Positions 34,794 to 44,418 of a stretch of DNA of 64,000 nt are shown here, piece after piece (position 1 is the first letter of the stretch; each line of letters opens with the position of its first letter). Location: contig CAZXFW010000002.1 of the NCBI GenBank assembly GCA_964640175.1, forward strand, positions 186,001 through 250,000, in the 5' to 3' direction. The notes under the pieces were generated by a model, which saw only the letters and a list, made by a program, of their open reading frames with translations, had not been told where the DNA came from and did no database searches. A program made the translations under genes and the position numbers. The stretch comes from JACKDX01 sp964640175 (GTDB taxonomy: Bacteria; Myxococcota_A; Polyangia; Polyangiales; GCA-016699535).

Positions 34794-36753
34794 AATTGGC
34801 ATCACGCCAGCGGTAGTACAACGGCAAGCATGCCACTAAAGCCACGACAAAGGTCATCGCAGCTTGAGCTCCTAGCGACTCCAGACTTGCATACACCCCC
34901 ATTGCTGGGATTTCAGGACACGCAATCGACGTATAGGAAATCACGCCAGCTTCCTGAAGTGAATGAACCCCGTTGCCCACGAGCACTACAGTAAGAAGCG
35001 CAAGCAAACTACTCGATGCCAGCATAAATTGTCGAAGAGGCAGGCGTTGGCTAATGGCTCGCATGACCATCGCAATTACACCAAGAGCAAGAATACCAGA
35101 TAGTGCACCCATCCACACCCATTGTTGATGGTTACCTGCCTCAAGCACAAGCGCCTTAAAGAACAGCACCACTTCAAAGGCTTCCCGATATACAGAAATA
35201 AAAGACAACACAAAAATCGCAGCTTTAGAACTCACATTGTCAGTCGACTGCTCCCACCAGCGCATTAACAATCCCACCCAACGTTTAGCCGTGAGCTGGC
35301 CTAACATCCAGTGGGTGACTCCAAGCAACATCACTGCGGCAAGTAGCGCGACAATGCCTTCAGCAAGCTCGCGTGCCATACCACTTAAGATGTCCGCAAG
35401 CACAAACCAGGTAATCAAACCACACACAAGAGCGCTAAGCCAACCTCCATGAATCCAATACTGCAATGCAGGCTCTTCACGCTTGCGTGCCATCCCGAGC
35501 AAAACCGCAATCAAGAGCACACCCTCTACCCCCTCACGCAATGCTATCAGCAGCGCAGCGAAAAAAGAGGTGTTGCGGCTGGAGGGAGCCTGCGCCATCT
35601 CACTCACAATACGCTCTACCTCAGAAGTGGTCCTCACCAGCTCCGAATATTTTCCCTCTTGAGCAGCAAGCTGTTGCAATCGCAACATTGCCCGTTCAAC
35701 GCGTTGAACTTTTGCTGGCTCAGCAAGCTTCAAGGAACTCTCGTACGGTTCAAACCCATCCAGATAAGCTGCGATAAAATGTGTTTTGGCCTGAATGAAA
35801 TCGTGATTATTATAAGCTTTTAGGCCTGCGCCAATGCGTGAACGCAATACCGCAAAATCCGTGTTGCCTGTGTTAAATTCAACCACGCGACGTATGTATG
35901 CAACCACTTGCCGTTGGGTCGCTGCATCGTTAACGTTCGCCCTAAGTTCACCAAGCAACTCCGTGTCACTCTGATACACAGGACTTTTGTGAGCCATCAA
36001 TACATTCGGTTCACGTGCAACAAGCGCTGCTCCTTTGGCAGCATCTTTTGGCGTATGACGCCATGCAACAATGTAGCGTGCCAATGCCCACCGATCCGCT
36101 TCGGACAATTGCGTAAAACCCACCATGGCCGTTCCAGCGATGCCATGCGTGATGGCATGATACGCACGAAGCGGAGAAATATCTTGCATGACCTTTGGAT
36201 CATGAAAATTGGCAGGTGGCGGCTTAAAACTGGCAGATTGAGGTCCATCCGCTTTACCGGTCGAGCCATGGCACGCAGTGCATCCTTGCGTACGGAACAA
36301 CTCAGCGGCACGTTTCCAATCGCTGGGCCGTGGAGGAGTCAACGTAAGTGCAAAACGCTGCATGAGTACCGCTTTGATGGCACGACAGCCCTCCTGTATC
36401 GTGGAAGGCGGAGCTTTAAGCTCAATCGCTTTTTTCAATTCCAGAAATCGGGGCTGAAGATCACTCGCTTCACCTGGCAACAAACCCATGGCTTGCTCCA
36501 GCAAGAACTTCTGTTCTTCATACTCTCCTTGATTCAGAAGCTGCCCTTGATCGTTAACTGCAACGCGGTAATCCCCTTCGATATAGCTCAGGATACCTAG
36601 AATCTGCTGCGGGGCTTGTGCGTGAGCTGAAGTGCAAAAGACAAACCACACTCCACAAAAGATCATCCCACCAAAAATGGATTGAAACAGCACTCGTTGA
36701 CGAATCGCATGAAGTTTTGTCACGTTGGAGTGGTTCCATAGCAGCTCGGGCAC
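34765..36753 (-). CDS. Cytochrome c-FTR1 iron permease fusion
   Basis: The 662-residue protein has a signal peptide (cut after TSAHAQA, about residue 47), a periplasmic domain with a covalent heme site CTACH (158-162) and a later Met in GTAMVGF that can be the sixth ligand, a helical periplasmic stretch to about 400, and a C-terminal FTR1-like permease of seven helices. The permease has the iron-binding REGxE motifs: LREGVEGVLL in helix 1 and YREAFEVVLF in helix 4. FTR1 permeases take up ferric iron after periplasmic oxidation; the attached cytochrome c suggests electron transfer coupled to uptake. The GTG start has no ribosome site; GTG at 36723 is an alternative. Fused forms of this kind are known in several proteobacteria and myxobacteria. 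Confidence 0.87.
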   Translation of the reverse strand: MPELLWNHSNVTKLHAIRQRVLFQSIFGGMIFCGVWFVFCTSAHAQAPQQILGILSYIEGDYRVAVNDQGQLLNQGEYEEQKFLLEQAMGLLPGEASDLQPRFLELKKAIELKAPPSTIQEGCRAIKAVLMQRFALTLTPPRPSDWKRAAELFRTQGCTACHGSTGKADGPQSASFKPPPANFHDPKVMQDISPLRAYHAITHGIAGTAMVGFTQLSEADRWALARYIVAWRHTPKDAAKGAALVAREPNVLMAHKSPVYQSDTELLGELRANVNDAATQRQVVAYIRRVVEFNTGNTDFAVLRSRIGAGLKAYNNHDFIQAKTHFIAAYLDGFEPYESSLKLAEPAKVQRVERAMLRLQQLAAQEGKYSELVRTTSEVERIVSEMAQAPSSRNTSFFAALLIALREGVEGVLLIAVLLGMARKREEPALQYWIHGGWLSALVCGLITWFVLADILSGMARELAEGIVALLAAVMLLGVTHWMLGQLTAKRWVGLLMRWWEQSTDNVSSKAAIFVLSFISVYREAFEVVLFFKALVLEAGNHQQWVWMGALSGILALGVIAMVMRAISQRLPLRQFMLASSSLLALLTVVLVGNGVHSLQEAGVISYTSIACPEIPAMGVYASLESLGAQAAMTFVVALVACLPLYYRWRDANSTARTLPGT

Positions 36754-36792
36754 GTGTTGTCAGTTGGAAGAAAAAGGGAAATTTGAAACCGT

Positions 36793-37911
36793 TCAAATTT
36801 CGCCAATTTCCAAAGACGCCAAGCTGTTTTTCATGTACTCAGCATACACTCCTGCCGCAATCGCTTCACGGGCACCTTTCATAAGTGCGCCATAAAAATG
36901 AAGATTGTGTTGCGTGACTAGCCGCGGACCCAGCATCTCACCCACATTAAATAAATGCCTCAAATAGGCACGGCTATAGGTTTGGCATACGGGACAGGCA
37001 CACCTACTGTCCAATGGAGATGAATCCTCGCGATGACGGGCGTTATTAAGATTCAAGGTACCGTTCCATGTAAATGCTTGGGCATTACGACCGTTGCGCG
37101 TAGGCAACACACAATCAAACATGTCAATGCCAGCACCTATTGCAATCAACAAATCCCGTGGCGTACCCACTCCCATTAAGTAACGCGGCCGATCTTTTGG
37201 CATGCATGGCCCAATTTCCACCAAGAGTTCGTGCATCTTTTCCGGCGGTTCCCCCACGCTGAAACCACCCAATGCAATTCCAGCAAACGGCATGGCAGCG
37301 ATGTCATTTAAATGCGCAAGTCGCAGATCACAATGAGTTCCACCTTGCACAATCCCAAAACGCACCTGCCCTTCTCTTTCGGCTACCTGCAGACTACGGC
37401 GTGCCCACGCTGTAGTACGCTGCATTGCAGCCTCGATCACGAAACGCTCTGCATTGGCGGGCGGGCACTCATCGAGCACCATCGCAATGTCCGACCCCAG
37501 CAGCCCCTGTATTTCAAGTGCTTTTTCTGGCGTCAGAAACTTTAACTCGCCATCGAGATGTGAGCGGAAACTCACGCCCTCATCGTTGATGTCACGAAGT
37601 TTGGCCAACGAGAACACTTGGTAGCCTCCACTGTCGGTGAGCACCGCATGCGGCCAAGCCATGAACCGTTGGATACCACCCAATGCCGCAACACGCTCAG
37701 CCCCAGGCCGCAGCCAAAGATGATAGGTGTTGGCAAGAATAACGTGTGCACCTGTTTCGGTGACTTCAGAAGGAGTTTGCGATTTAACGGCCGCCAACGT
37801 GCCTACAGGCATGAAGATAGGAGTTTCCACGACCGCATGAGACGTCCGTAGGCGCCCTAACCTGGCATGACCGTCCACGCTCTTAACTTCAAAATGGAAG
37901 TGCTGGGTCAT
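36793..37911 (-). CDS. tgt: tRNA-guanine transglycosylase
   Basis: Tgt exchanges guanine-34 for preQ1 in GUN-decoding tRNAs. The 372-residue enzyme shows ILANTYHLWLRPG, the catalytic aspartate in LTDSGGYQVFSL, GIVQGGTHCDLR, the nucleophile region DMFDCVLPTRNGRNAQAFT and the zinc site CACPVCQTYSRAYLRHLF with a following HNLHFY. Length is normal. Its ATG is preceded by AAGG and lies 5 nt after the queA stop, so queA-tgt is an operon for queuosine. Confidence 0.97.
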   Translation of the reverse strand: MTQHFHFEVKSVDGHARLGRLRTSHAVVETPIFMPVGTLAAVKSQTPSEVTETGAHVILANTYHLWLRPGAERVAALGGIQRFMAWPHAVLTDSGGYQVFSLAKLRDINDEGVSFRSHLDGELKFLTPEKALEIQGLLGSDIAMVLDECPPANAERFVIEAAMQRTTAWARRSLQVAEREGQVRFGIVQGGTHCDLRLAHLNDIAAMPFAGIALGGFSVGEPPEKMHELLVEIGPCMPKDRPRYLMGVGTPRDLLIAIGAGIDMFDCVLPTRNGRNAQAFTWNGTLNLNNARHREDSSPLDSRCACPVCQTYSRAYLRHLFNVGEMLGPRLVTQHNLHFYGALMKGAREAIAAGVYAEYMKNSLASLEIGEI

Positions 37912-37916
37912 GATAA

Positions 37917-38975
37917 TTACCTTCTTAGATAGTTGTCTGGCGCTAACAGCATGGCATCCCCATAACTAAAAAATCGGTATTCTTCTTTGACTGCATGTGC
38001 GTAAGCTGATTTGACTAAATCAACGCCACCAAATGCCATCACCATTGCGAGCAACGTGGATTTTGGCAAGTGAAAATTGGTCATCAGCACATCAACGCAC
38101 CGAAACCGGTAGGGTGGATAGATAAACAAGTCGGTGTGCCCTGAAAAAGAAGAAACCTCTCCTTCGGGCGATGTGACGCTTTCCAGCGCACGGGCAACGG
38201 TGGTTCCCACGGCAACGACTGGTCGCCCGCTTGCCTTGGCTTGACGGATGCTGTCGGCTGCTTCTGAAGAAACAGAAAGACGCTCTTTATGCATCCGGTG
38301 ATCTTGTAAGCGAGAAGTCCGCAAAGGCGTAAATGTACCGATACCAACATGCAATGTAATCTCAACCACATGATGGTCATGCTGCGCAAGCGACTGAAGA
38401 AGTTCTGCTTCAAAATGCAATCCCGCAGTAGGAGCTGCCACAGCACCGGGCTCCCGCGCAAACACGGTTTGATAACGTTCCATGTCATGCACCGTAGCCG
38501 TACGATGAATGTAGGAAGGCAATGGCAATTGGCCCACCAACTCAAGAGTTTTCAGAATGGGCTGAAATGAATTTAGCCGAACATGGACTGTGCCATCTTC
38601 GTTGATCTGCATTACTTGGGCACCCAGTTCGGAGGGAAACGAAAGCTGCATGCCTTGAGCAAACCCCTGAGAAGACTTGCCTATCGCCAGCCAGTCTTCT
38701 TCAGAGCCTTCAGGACCAAGCCTCTCAAGCAATAAAAGCTCAACCTTTCCTCCAGTGAGCGTTTTATGCCCAAAAAGTCTCGCCTGTAATACACGCGTGT
38801 TGTTCACCACAAAGAGTGCTGGCACGACCAACCTAGGAAGGTTAGCCACGCACTCATTGCTTACCACTCCGTTACTGGTGTTGACTGATAGCAGCCTGGC
38901 GGCCAGTCGATTGGGTAAAGGAGACTGGGCAATTCGTTCAGGAGGTAATACGTAATCAAGCTCAGAACTATCCAT
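37917..38975 (-). CDS. queA: S-adenosylmethionine:tRNA ribosyltransferase-isomerase
   Basis: QueA transfers and rearranges the ribose of SAM onto preQ1 in tRNA, giving epoxyqueuosine. The 352-residue sequence starts ELDYVLPPERIAQSPLPNR and has VLQARLFG, the LPLPSYIHR block, YQTVFAREPGAVAAPTAGLHF and the GIGTFTPLR and TNFHLPKSTLLAMV segments. It is of normal length. It is the first gene of the queA-tgt pair and lies 29 nt downstream of the zinc-ribbon gene. Confidence 0.97.
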   Translation of the reverse strand: MDSSELDYVLPPERIAQSPLPNRLAARLLSVNTSNGVVSNECVANLPRLVVPALFVVNNTRVLQARLFGHKTLTGGKVELLLLERLGPEGSEEDWLAIGKSSQGFAQGMQLSFPSELGAQVMQINEDGTVHVRLNSFQPILKTLELVGQLPLPSYIHRTATVHDMERYQTVFAREPGAVAAPTAGLHFEAELLQSLAQHDHHVVEITLHVGIGTFTPLRTSRLQDHRMHKERLSVSSEAADSIRQAKASGRPVVAVGTTVARALESVTSPEGEVSSFSGHTDLFIYPPYRFRCVDVLMTNFHLPKSTLLAMVMAFGGVDLVKSAYAHAVKEEYRFFSYGDAMLLAPDNYLRR

Positions 38976-39004
38976 GGTTACATCATGTATCGAGAAAACA
39001 GCCT

Positions 39005-40453
39005 TTACAGAGGAACAGCCAAAATAGCATCTATTCTCGGGATTTTGCTGACTTTACCGGAGTAGGTCCTAAAAGTCTGTGTCCCAGTAACAACTCCAAG
39101 GACCGTAATCATGCTGCCTGGCTCAAACTGCATTAACGTAGGCAACGTAACCCACAAAGGACATGGCGTGTGGTCGCACTCGCGAGCCTGCATTTGCAGC
39201 ATGTTTTGACCATTTTCAACGTCAACATTGAAGACCCGCCCAACAATACGGATATGTTGGCCTCGATACTTGATGGGATCCTCGGCAATCAAACGGTACG
39301 TGATTCTTGGATCTGCTCGAAAACGCGTTGCTTCGTGCTTGAGGTTAGCGACCCTGTACACTCGACGCACTATGCGCCTAGGCAGTCGCATTGGCTCGTG
39401 AGCCACTATCTCGATCGAACTCATTCCTAGCTCGGCAAGTGGCTCGATATGTTGGAAAAGGCCATCACGTACTGCAATTGGCTGACCATTGATCGTAAGC
39501 TTTGCTTGGGCGTGAACGGCCCCTGCAACATCGATGCTTTTTCCTTGAGTCACAGCCATATCTATAGGGGCATCGACCCGCAATGCCGATGGCTGAATGT
39601 GGGCCCGTAGTACTCCCTCAATCGGACGCGAATCTTTAGGTTCAATACTATAATGCACCACATGTTCGTACGAGGTTTCGCTATCCTCCGGAACCTGAAT
39701 TACATACCGTTTGGTACCTTTACCGTGAGCATCCACAACCAAGGGCTGTCCATCTACTGAAACATTGCTGTGAGGCAACACATCGATCACGAAATCCAAC
39801 GTCATGGGAATCTGATTAAGTCCCTGGCGATCAAAGTGGACTCGATAAGGAATTAAAATGGTTGCATTCAAAAGCTTGCCCCGACCATGTCGGTCGATCA
39901 GGAATAACACAACATGATTCGCCCCCACCTTCATGGAATCGACATCCAACGCAAAACGTACGCCTTCTGGACCTAGTAAAAGCTCGCGCCCACCAAAACG
40001 CACGCGCATCCCGATGGCATGTGGATACGGCTTAATGAAGAGCATTTGGCCCAAATCTGTTTGCTCAACAATTACATCCACCTTATGCGTCTGTTTTTGC
40101 CACCACAGAAACCCTCCATAGCCAGCACCAAGTGATAACAGCACAAGCCCAACGAGTAACACGCCATACCAGCGTCGCGAACGTGGCGCTTGGGTTTGCA
40201 ATGCAGCATTCTCAGGGATCATGTCCCTTTCAGAATTCTCAACTACAGACGAATCTAGCTGCGCTCGATAGGAAGGCAACTCGCTTGGGGATTCCGTCGG
40301 AGACACAGCCAACGCGCCCTCTTGCCCTAATGTACCTGGAGGGTTTTGCTCTGAAAGGCGCCCCACCAGTTCATTGCCACATACACCACAAAAGCGAGAA
40401 TCCAGATCCAGGCTAGATCCGCAACCAGGACATATCTGAAGCACCGAGGCCAT
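39005..40453 (-). CDS. Zinc-ribbon membrane protein with C-terminal OB-like domain
   Basis: The 482-residue protein starts with a zinc ribbon (CPGCGSS at residues 8-14 and CGVCGN at 22-27), has an acidic linker, one membrane helix (about 96-116, YGVLLVGLVLLSLGAGYGGFL) and a large extracytoplasmic part of beta strands: an anchor domain (IDVLPHSNVSVDGQPLVVDA), a second Ig-like stretch and a C-terminal domain (YRGQHIRIVGRVFNVDVE, then MITVLGVVTG) that resembles an OB fold. No enzyme motif is seen. The zinc ribbon faces the cytosol. It is divergent from the membrane gene at 40541. Confidence 0.75.
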   Translation of the reverse strand: MASVLQICPGCGSSLDLDSRFCGVCGNELVGRLSEQNPPGTLGQEGALAVSPTESPSELPSYRAQLDSSVVENSERDMIPENAALQTQAPRSRRWYGVLLVGLVLLSLGAGYGGFLWWQKQTHKVDVIVEQTDLGQMLFIKPYPHAIGMRVRFGGRELLLGPEGVRFALDVDSMKVGANHVVLFLIDRHGRGKLLNATILIPYRVHFDRQGLNQIPMTLDFVIDVLPHSNVSVDGQPLVVDAHGKGTKRYVIQVPEDSETSYEHVVHYSIEPKDSRPIEGVLRAHIQPSALRVDAPIDMAVTQGKSIDVAGAVHAQAKLTINGQPIAVRDGLFQHIEPLAELGMSSIEIVAHEPMRLPRRIVRRVYRVANLKHEATRFRADPRITYRLIAEDPIKYRGQHIRIVGRVFNVDVENGQNMLQMQARECDHTPCPLWVTLPTLMQFEPGSMITVLGVVTGTQTFRTYSGKVSKIPRIDAILAVPL

Positions 40454-40540
40454 GGCGCGCTAGCTTATCATGCAAGTCCTAATTTCGTCTCGTTTGCGCA
40501 GGCAAAAAGACTCTTTCTTGGTCTTGGCTATCTGAAAGAA

Positions 40541-41788
40541 TTGCCCATTTTCCCTCAGGTAGCATACAAAGACGGCGTGCCTTCCGAAACCCGTTGCTCA
40601 TCTCGCAATCTGTTCGCGGCGAGCGTAGTCCTGTTAGTTTTTTCTGTTCTACGCGGAATACAGCTTCCGAATACTTGGTCTACAACACATATGTTGGTGA
40701 ACTACGACCATGGATTCGTCAAACGTGGGTTACTCGGTGCCTTACTCAAATTTCTAAACATCCCTTACAGGTACGATTTCAGTTTCTTCGCGATCTTAAG
40801 CTTGGCCATTTTTGCCGTCAGCCTCGGGTTATTCATCGCCATCATACGCAACTTGCTATATAGCAAGAATCCTGACGCTATCGCATCTTCGTTTGTATAC
40901 GCTTCAAGCCTCGGCATCTTATTTCTTGCTGCTACAGTAGGCTACTGGGATCATCTCGGACTGCTTCTTAGCTTAATTGCTTTACACATCAACGGCATCC
41001 ATCGTCGCCTGTGGTTCATTGGCATCGCGTTTGGAATCGCCATATTGATCCATGAAGCTCTTGCACTCATGTTTTACCCACTTCTCTGCATATCGGTACT
41101 TCTTAACCATGAGCAACACCCCGTTAAGTCAGTATACCTTGGCCTCGTAACCCTTTCGGTGGTTCTCGTAGTGCTGACAGGAATCATGTCCGGAGCAACG
41201 ATTTCTGCCGAACACGCCGGCGCACTTTACCAGCAGGTGCGAACACAAACAGACTTTACGCCCAATGATATTTTCTTCTGGGTTCTTTCTCAAAACGTGC
41301 AAAACAATGCTGCCGTCATGAGGGCATGGTGGCATGATCCGATACGATGGAAAGATATGGGCTGGTCTCTTGCGGCCACTTTGCCTCCAACCTTATTTTT
41401 CACAACCCTGGCAATTCGACGATTAAGTTACTATTGCAAACTCAAACTCTTTTGGTTATTGACGGCTGCCAGTGCACTCACACCCCTCGCTTTGCATGGC
41501 ATAGGTTGGGATTTTGAACGCTGGAACGCGCTGAGCATTACAACAAGTTTCTTGGCATTTGTGGTGGTTCACCAAGCCTTCCCTCATTCAATACCGCAGG
41601 AATATCGACCCAAAACCGAATCATTTCTTCCCGTGGCACTTGTCCTTTTAGTGATTGGAGCAGCTTCTAAAATAACTCTGCTTGATGATAATCCCATACG
41701 CTCTTATCCATTCAAGCAAGAGGTCATGTGTATAACCTCGGCAACTAAACCGATACGTGCGTGTCTACAGAACCAAAACACTCAGTGA
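40541..41788 (+). CDS. Polytopic membrane protein, unknown function
   Basis: The 415-residue protein has about ten membrane helices (for example VVLLVFSVLRG, FFAILSLAIFAVSLGLFIAI, LIHEALALMFYPLLCISVLL and FLPVALVLLVIGAAS) and an early loop VNYDHGFVKRGLLGALL. That loop resembles the start of uncharacterised membrane proteins of polysaccharide loci, but I cannot assign a family. The start is unclear: TTG at 40541 or GTG at 40577, both with weak ribosome sites; the first membrane helix follows either. It overlaps dapB tail to tail by 7 nt. Confidence 0.7.
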   Translation: MPIFPQVAYKDGVPSETRCSSRNLFAASVVLLVFSVLRGIQLPNTWSTTHMLVNYDHGFVKRGLLGALLKFLNIPYRYDFSFFAILSLAIFAVSLGLFIAIIRNLLYSKNPDAIASSFVYASSLGILFLAATVGYWDHLGLLLSLIALHINGIHRRLWFIGIAFGIAILIHEALALMFYPLLCISVLLNHEQHPVKSVYLGLVTLSVVLVVLTGIMSGATISAEHAGALYQQVRTQTDFTPNDIFFWVLSQNVQNNAAVMRAWWHDPIRWKDMGWSLAATLPPTLFFTTLAIRRLSYYCKLKLFWLLTAASALTPLALHGIGWDFERWNALSITTSFLAFVVVHQAFPHSIPQEYRPKTESFLPVALVLLVIGAASKITLLDDNPIRSYPFKQEVMCITSATKPIRACLQNQNTQ

Positions 41789-42603
41789 GCATCCTTTTGG
41801 ATTCCAAGCACATCAAACATGTCATAGAGACCAGGAGGTTGTTCCACGACCCAATGCGCTGCTCGGACTGCGCCTCGAGCAAACACCGCGCGGTCTTGAG
41901 CACGATGCACAAGTTCCAATCGTTCGCTGGGATCTGCCAAGATCAACGTGTGATCTCCGACCACACCTCCGCCCCGCAACGCAAGGACGCCAATTTCCGT
42001 GTTGCGTCGTTGTCCCACTTGACCTTCTCTGCCGTAAACAAATGCATCCGACGTCACATCCCGTGCCCGCGCGACACCTTCGGCAAGGCGTAACGCTGTC
42101 CCGCTTGGAGCATCCATTTTGTGTCGATGGTGCATCTCAATAATTTCCGCATCGTATGCATCACCAAGCAACCGCGCAGCCATCTCCGCCAGGTAAAACA
42201 TCACAGTCACGCCTTGGCTGAAATTGGGCGCATGGACCACGGGAGCAACGCCAGCAAGTTCGTGGACATAGTTCATAGTGTCCCGAAGACCTGTGGTTCC
42301 AATCACTGTAGGCATCTTTAATCGAATGCACTCCTTTAGCAGCGACGCAGTAGAGGTTGGTGTACTGAAGTCAATCACCGCCTGTGCATGAGCGAGAGAG
42401 ACTGCAATATCATCGCCGAGAACAATGCCTTGCTCGTCAATTCCAGAAAGAACACCGATGTCCCGCCCTAATCCCTGACAGCCTGGAGCGTCCACGGCAC
42501 TTACAAGTTCTATCTTCTCATCACTAGCCGCCACTTGCACAACGGCACGGCCCATCCTGCCAGCCGCACCACACACAGCCAATCGTATACGCGAAGCGGT
42601 CAT
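41782..42603 (-). CDS. dapB: 4-hydroxy-tetrahydrodipicolinate reductase
   Basis: DapB reduces the DapA product with NAD(P)H on the way to diaminopimelate and lysine. The 273-residue enzyme has the nucleotide loop AVCGAAGRMGRAV, VIDFSTPTST, IGTTGL and the catalytic segment EMHHRHKMDAPSGTALRL. Its ATG overlaps the dapA stop by 4 nt (ATGA), so the two are coupled. Length is normal. Confidence 0.97.
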   Translation of the reverse strand: MTASRIRLAVCGAAGRMGRAVVQVAASDEKIELVSAVDAPGCQGLGRDIGVLSGIDEQGIVLGDDIAVSLAHAQAVIDFSTPTSTASLLKECIRLKMPTVIGTTGLRDTMNYVHELAGVAPVVHAPNFSQGVTVMFYLAEMAARLLGDAYDAEIIEMHHRHKMDAPSGTALRLAEGVARARDVTSDAFVYGREGQVGQRRNTEIGVLALRGGGVVGDHTLILADPSERLELVHRAQDRAVFARGAVRAAHWVVEQPPGLYDMFDVLGIQKDAH

Positions 42604-43478
42604 ACCCGATAACCAACCTTCCCCAATGCCATCCGAATCCGCTCTTGAGTTTCAGGACTAGGCTGAACAAGCGGCAACCGCACCTCCGAAAAAATTTTAC
42701 CAAGCTGCCCCAATGCAGCTTTGACGGGACCAGGATTGCTTTCCAGAAACAACGCTTCATGCAGTGGAAGTAAACTGAAATGAAGTTTTCTTGCTTCTTC
42801 AATCTTACCCTCTTGCCATAGAGCCACAACCTTAGAAACACGATCTGGAGCGACGTTTGAGGTTACACTGATAACCCCTTGCCCTCCTACCGCCAAGGTG
42901 CCCAGTACAATCCCATCATCGCCGCTTAACACGATAAAGCGTGAACCAAACGTTGCAACAATACTTTGACTGCGAAGAATGTCTCCTGTGGCCTCCTTGA
43001 TACCGACAATGTGCTTTAACGCCGACAGACGTTCTAAAACACTCACGTCCAAATCCACGCCCGTACGCTTCGGAATGTTGTAAAGCACTGTGGGCAATGG
43101 AACTTCACGCAGTACAGTTTCGAAATGCGCAACAAGTCCAGCGGCTGTGGGACGATTATAATAAGGCGTCACGAGTAAAACGCCATCGACTTTGGCTTCG
43201 CGTGCGGCGCGGCACAATTCAATGGTATGACGAGTCGACACCGTGCCAGCTCCGGCAAGCACCGGCACACGGCCTTTGGTCTGTTCTGCTACAATGGTAA
43301 GCACCCGAGCATGCTCTTCGGCACTAAGCGTCACGCTCTCTCCGGTGGTCCCGCAAGGCGCTAACCCATTAATACCTTGGCTAATTTGCCACTCCACCAA
43401 CTCCCGCAATGCTTTTTCATCAATATGTTCATCTTTAAACGGGGTAACGAGTGCCGTAATGGCTCCTTGAAATGTCAT
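42600..43478 (-). CDS. dapA: 4-hydroxy-tetrahydrodipicolinate synthase
   Basis: DapA condenses pyruvate with aspartate semialdehyde. The 292-residue barrel contains ALVTPFKDEHID, the GTTGES loop in LAPCGTTGESVTL, YNRPTAAGLVAHFE, LYNIPKRTGVDL and the Schiff-base lysine in IVGIKEATGD. It begins 7 nt after the stop of the parvulin gene, and its stop overlaps the dapB start. It thus belongs to the long minus-strand run from 49 to 42 kb. Confidence 0.97.
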   Translation of the reverse strand: MTFQGAITALVTPFKDEHIDEKALRELVEWQISQGINGLAPCGTTGESVTLSAEEHARVLTIVAEQTKGRVPVLAGAGTVSTRHTIELCRAAREAKVDGVLLVTPYYNRPTAAGLVAHFETVLREVPLPTVLYNIPKRTGVDLDVSVLERLSALKHIVGIKEATGDILRSQSIVATFGSRFIVLSGDDGIVLGTLAVGGQGVISVTSNVAPDRVSKVVALWQEGKIEEARKLHFSLLPLHEALFLESNPGPVKAALGQLGKIFSEVRLPLVQPSPETQERIRMALGKVGYRV

Positions 43479-43485
43479 AGTTGTT

Positions 43486-44406
43486 TCACTCCTGCCGTGG
43501 GCGCCCCGATGGGGAACTTACCTTGTCATTTTTGTGCGTTTCCGCCAAGGGGTTCTTGGAAGCAGTATAACTCCTCGCCAAATTTTGAAGGTACCTAAGC
43601 TTTGTCGCCTCACGCCGTTCATAACGGATACGACTCTGAATGCTGCTTTTTACTTGGCTGATCGGGATTTCCTGCGCTTCTTCACGCACAAGGAGCCGGA
43701 ACACATAGTATTTTTCATCGTCTCCTTTAACCATGCGAAGCGGGCTAAGCTTGCCGGAAGTCTTCATCTCAAAGGCTGCCTGTACCAGTTGAAGATCATG
43801 GTCGGTTTCAGCGTCTTGATAGATCCAGGGCGTTTTACCTCCACGTATGCGCGTGTAGTCATCCATAGACACTTTCTTGGCCAATTTCCCAAACCTACGT
43901 TCGTTCAAACGAGACGCCCGTTGTTGAACGCTTCGCGCATCCCGCTCAGACTCCGTCACGATCATGGCGAGACGCACACGTGCAGGCCGAATAAAATCTG
44001 TCGGGTGCTCTCCGTAATACCGTTCGATCTGAGCGTCCGTGATAGGTCGTCTATCCACTTCCCTCAAGACACGGCGCATGAGTGCATTCGCCAAAATACG
44101 GTCCACCTCTCGCTTCACGGGTAATTGATCTGCAATCCCGCGACGGCGTGCTTCTTCCGCAAGCATGTGCTCTTCAATCATCTCACATAAGAGTTGTGCC
44201 CGAGCTTGACGGCTAACATAGGCGGCTTTTTCAGAGTCGGGCATGTGAGACACCACTGCATCCACGTCCGATCTAGGTGTCAAAAAGCCAAGTGCTCGAG
44301 CAACCTTGTTACAGTTTGCACACGAAGGATCAACATGCTGTGCCTCCGCCGAATCTGATAACGCTATCAGCAAACCGCACACAAAAAACGCCAAGCAGAC
44401 CTTCAT
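43486..44406 (-). CDS. Periplasmic parvulin-type peptidyl-prolyl isomerase
   Basis: The 306-residue protein has a signal peptide (VCLAFFVCGLLIALSDSAEA), a small Cys pair (CANC), a helical SurA/PpiC-type chaperone segment (about 60-140, ending ITDAQIERYYGEHPTDF) and a parvulin-like domain (PARVRLAMIVTESERDARS...FGKLAKKVSMDDYTRIRGGKTPWI). The parvulin core is divergent and shorter than usual at the active-site histidines, so isomerase activity is less certain than a chaperone role. The ATG has AGGAGG at ideal distance. It lies between the DUF1444 gene and dapA. Confidence 0.75.
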   Translation of the reverse strand: MKVCLAFFVCGLLIALSDSAEAQHVDPSCANCNKVARALGFLTPRSDVDAVVSHMPDSEKAAYVSRQARAQLLCEMIEEHMLAEEARRRGIADQLPVKREVDRILANALMRRVLREVDRRPITDAQIERYYGEHPTDFIRPARVRLAMIVTESERDARSVQQRASRLNERRFGKLAKKVSMDDYTRIRGGKTPWIYQDAETDHDLQLVQAAFEMKTSGKLSPLRMVKGDDEKYYVFRLLVREEAQEIPISQVKSSIQSRIRYERREATKLRYLQNLARSYTASKNPLAETHKNDKVSSPSGRPRQE

Positions 44407-44418
44407 GCCATAATCCTC

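Noticed and set aside
35908..36600. Open frame of 230 codons on the plus strand inside the FTR1 fusion gene
   Set aside because: It is antisense to the cytochrome c part, without any motif.
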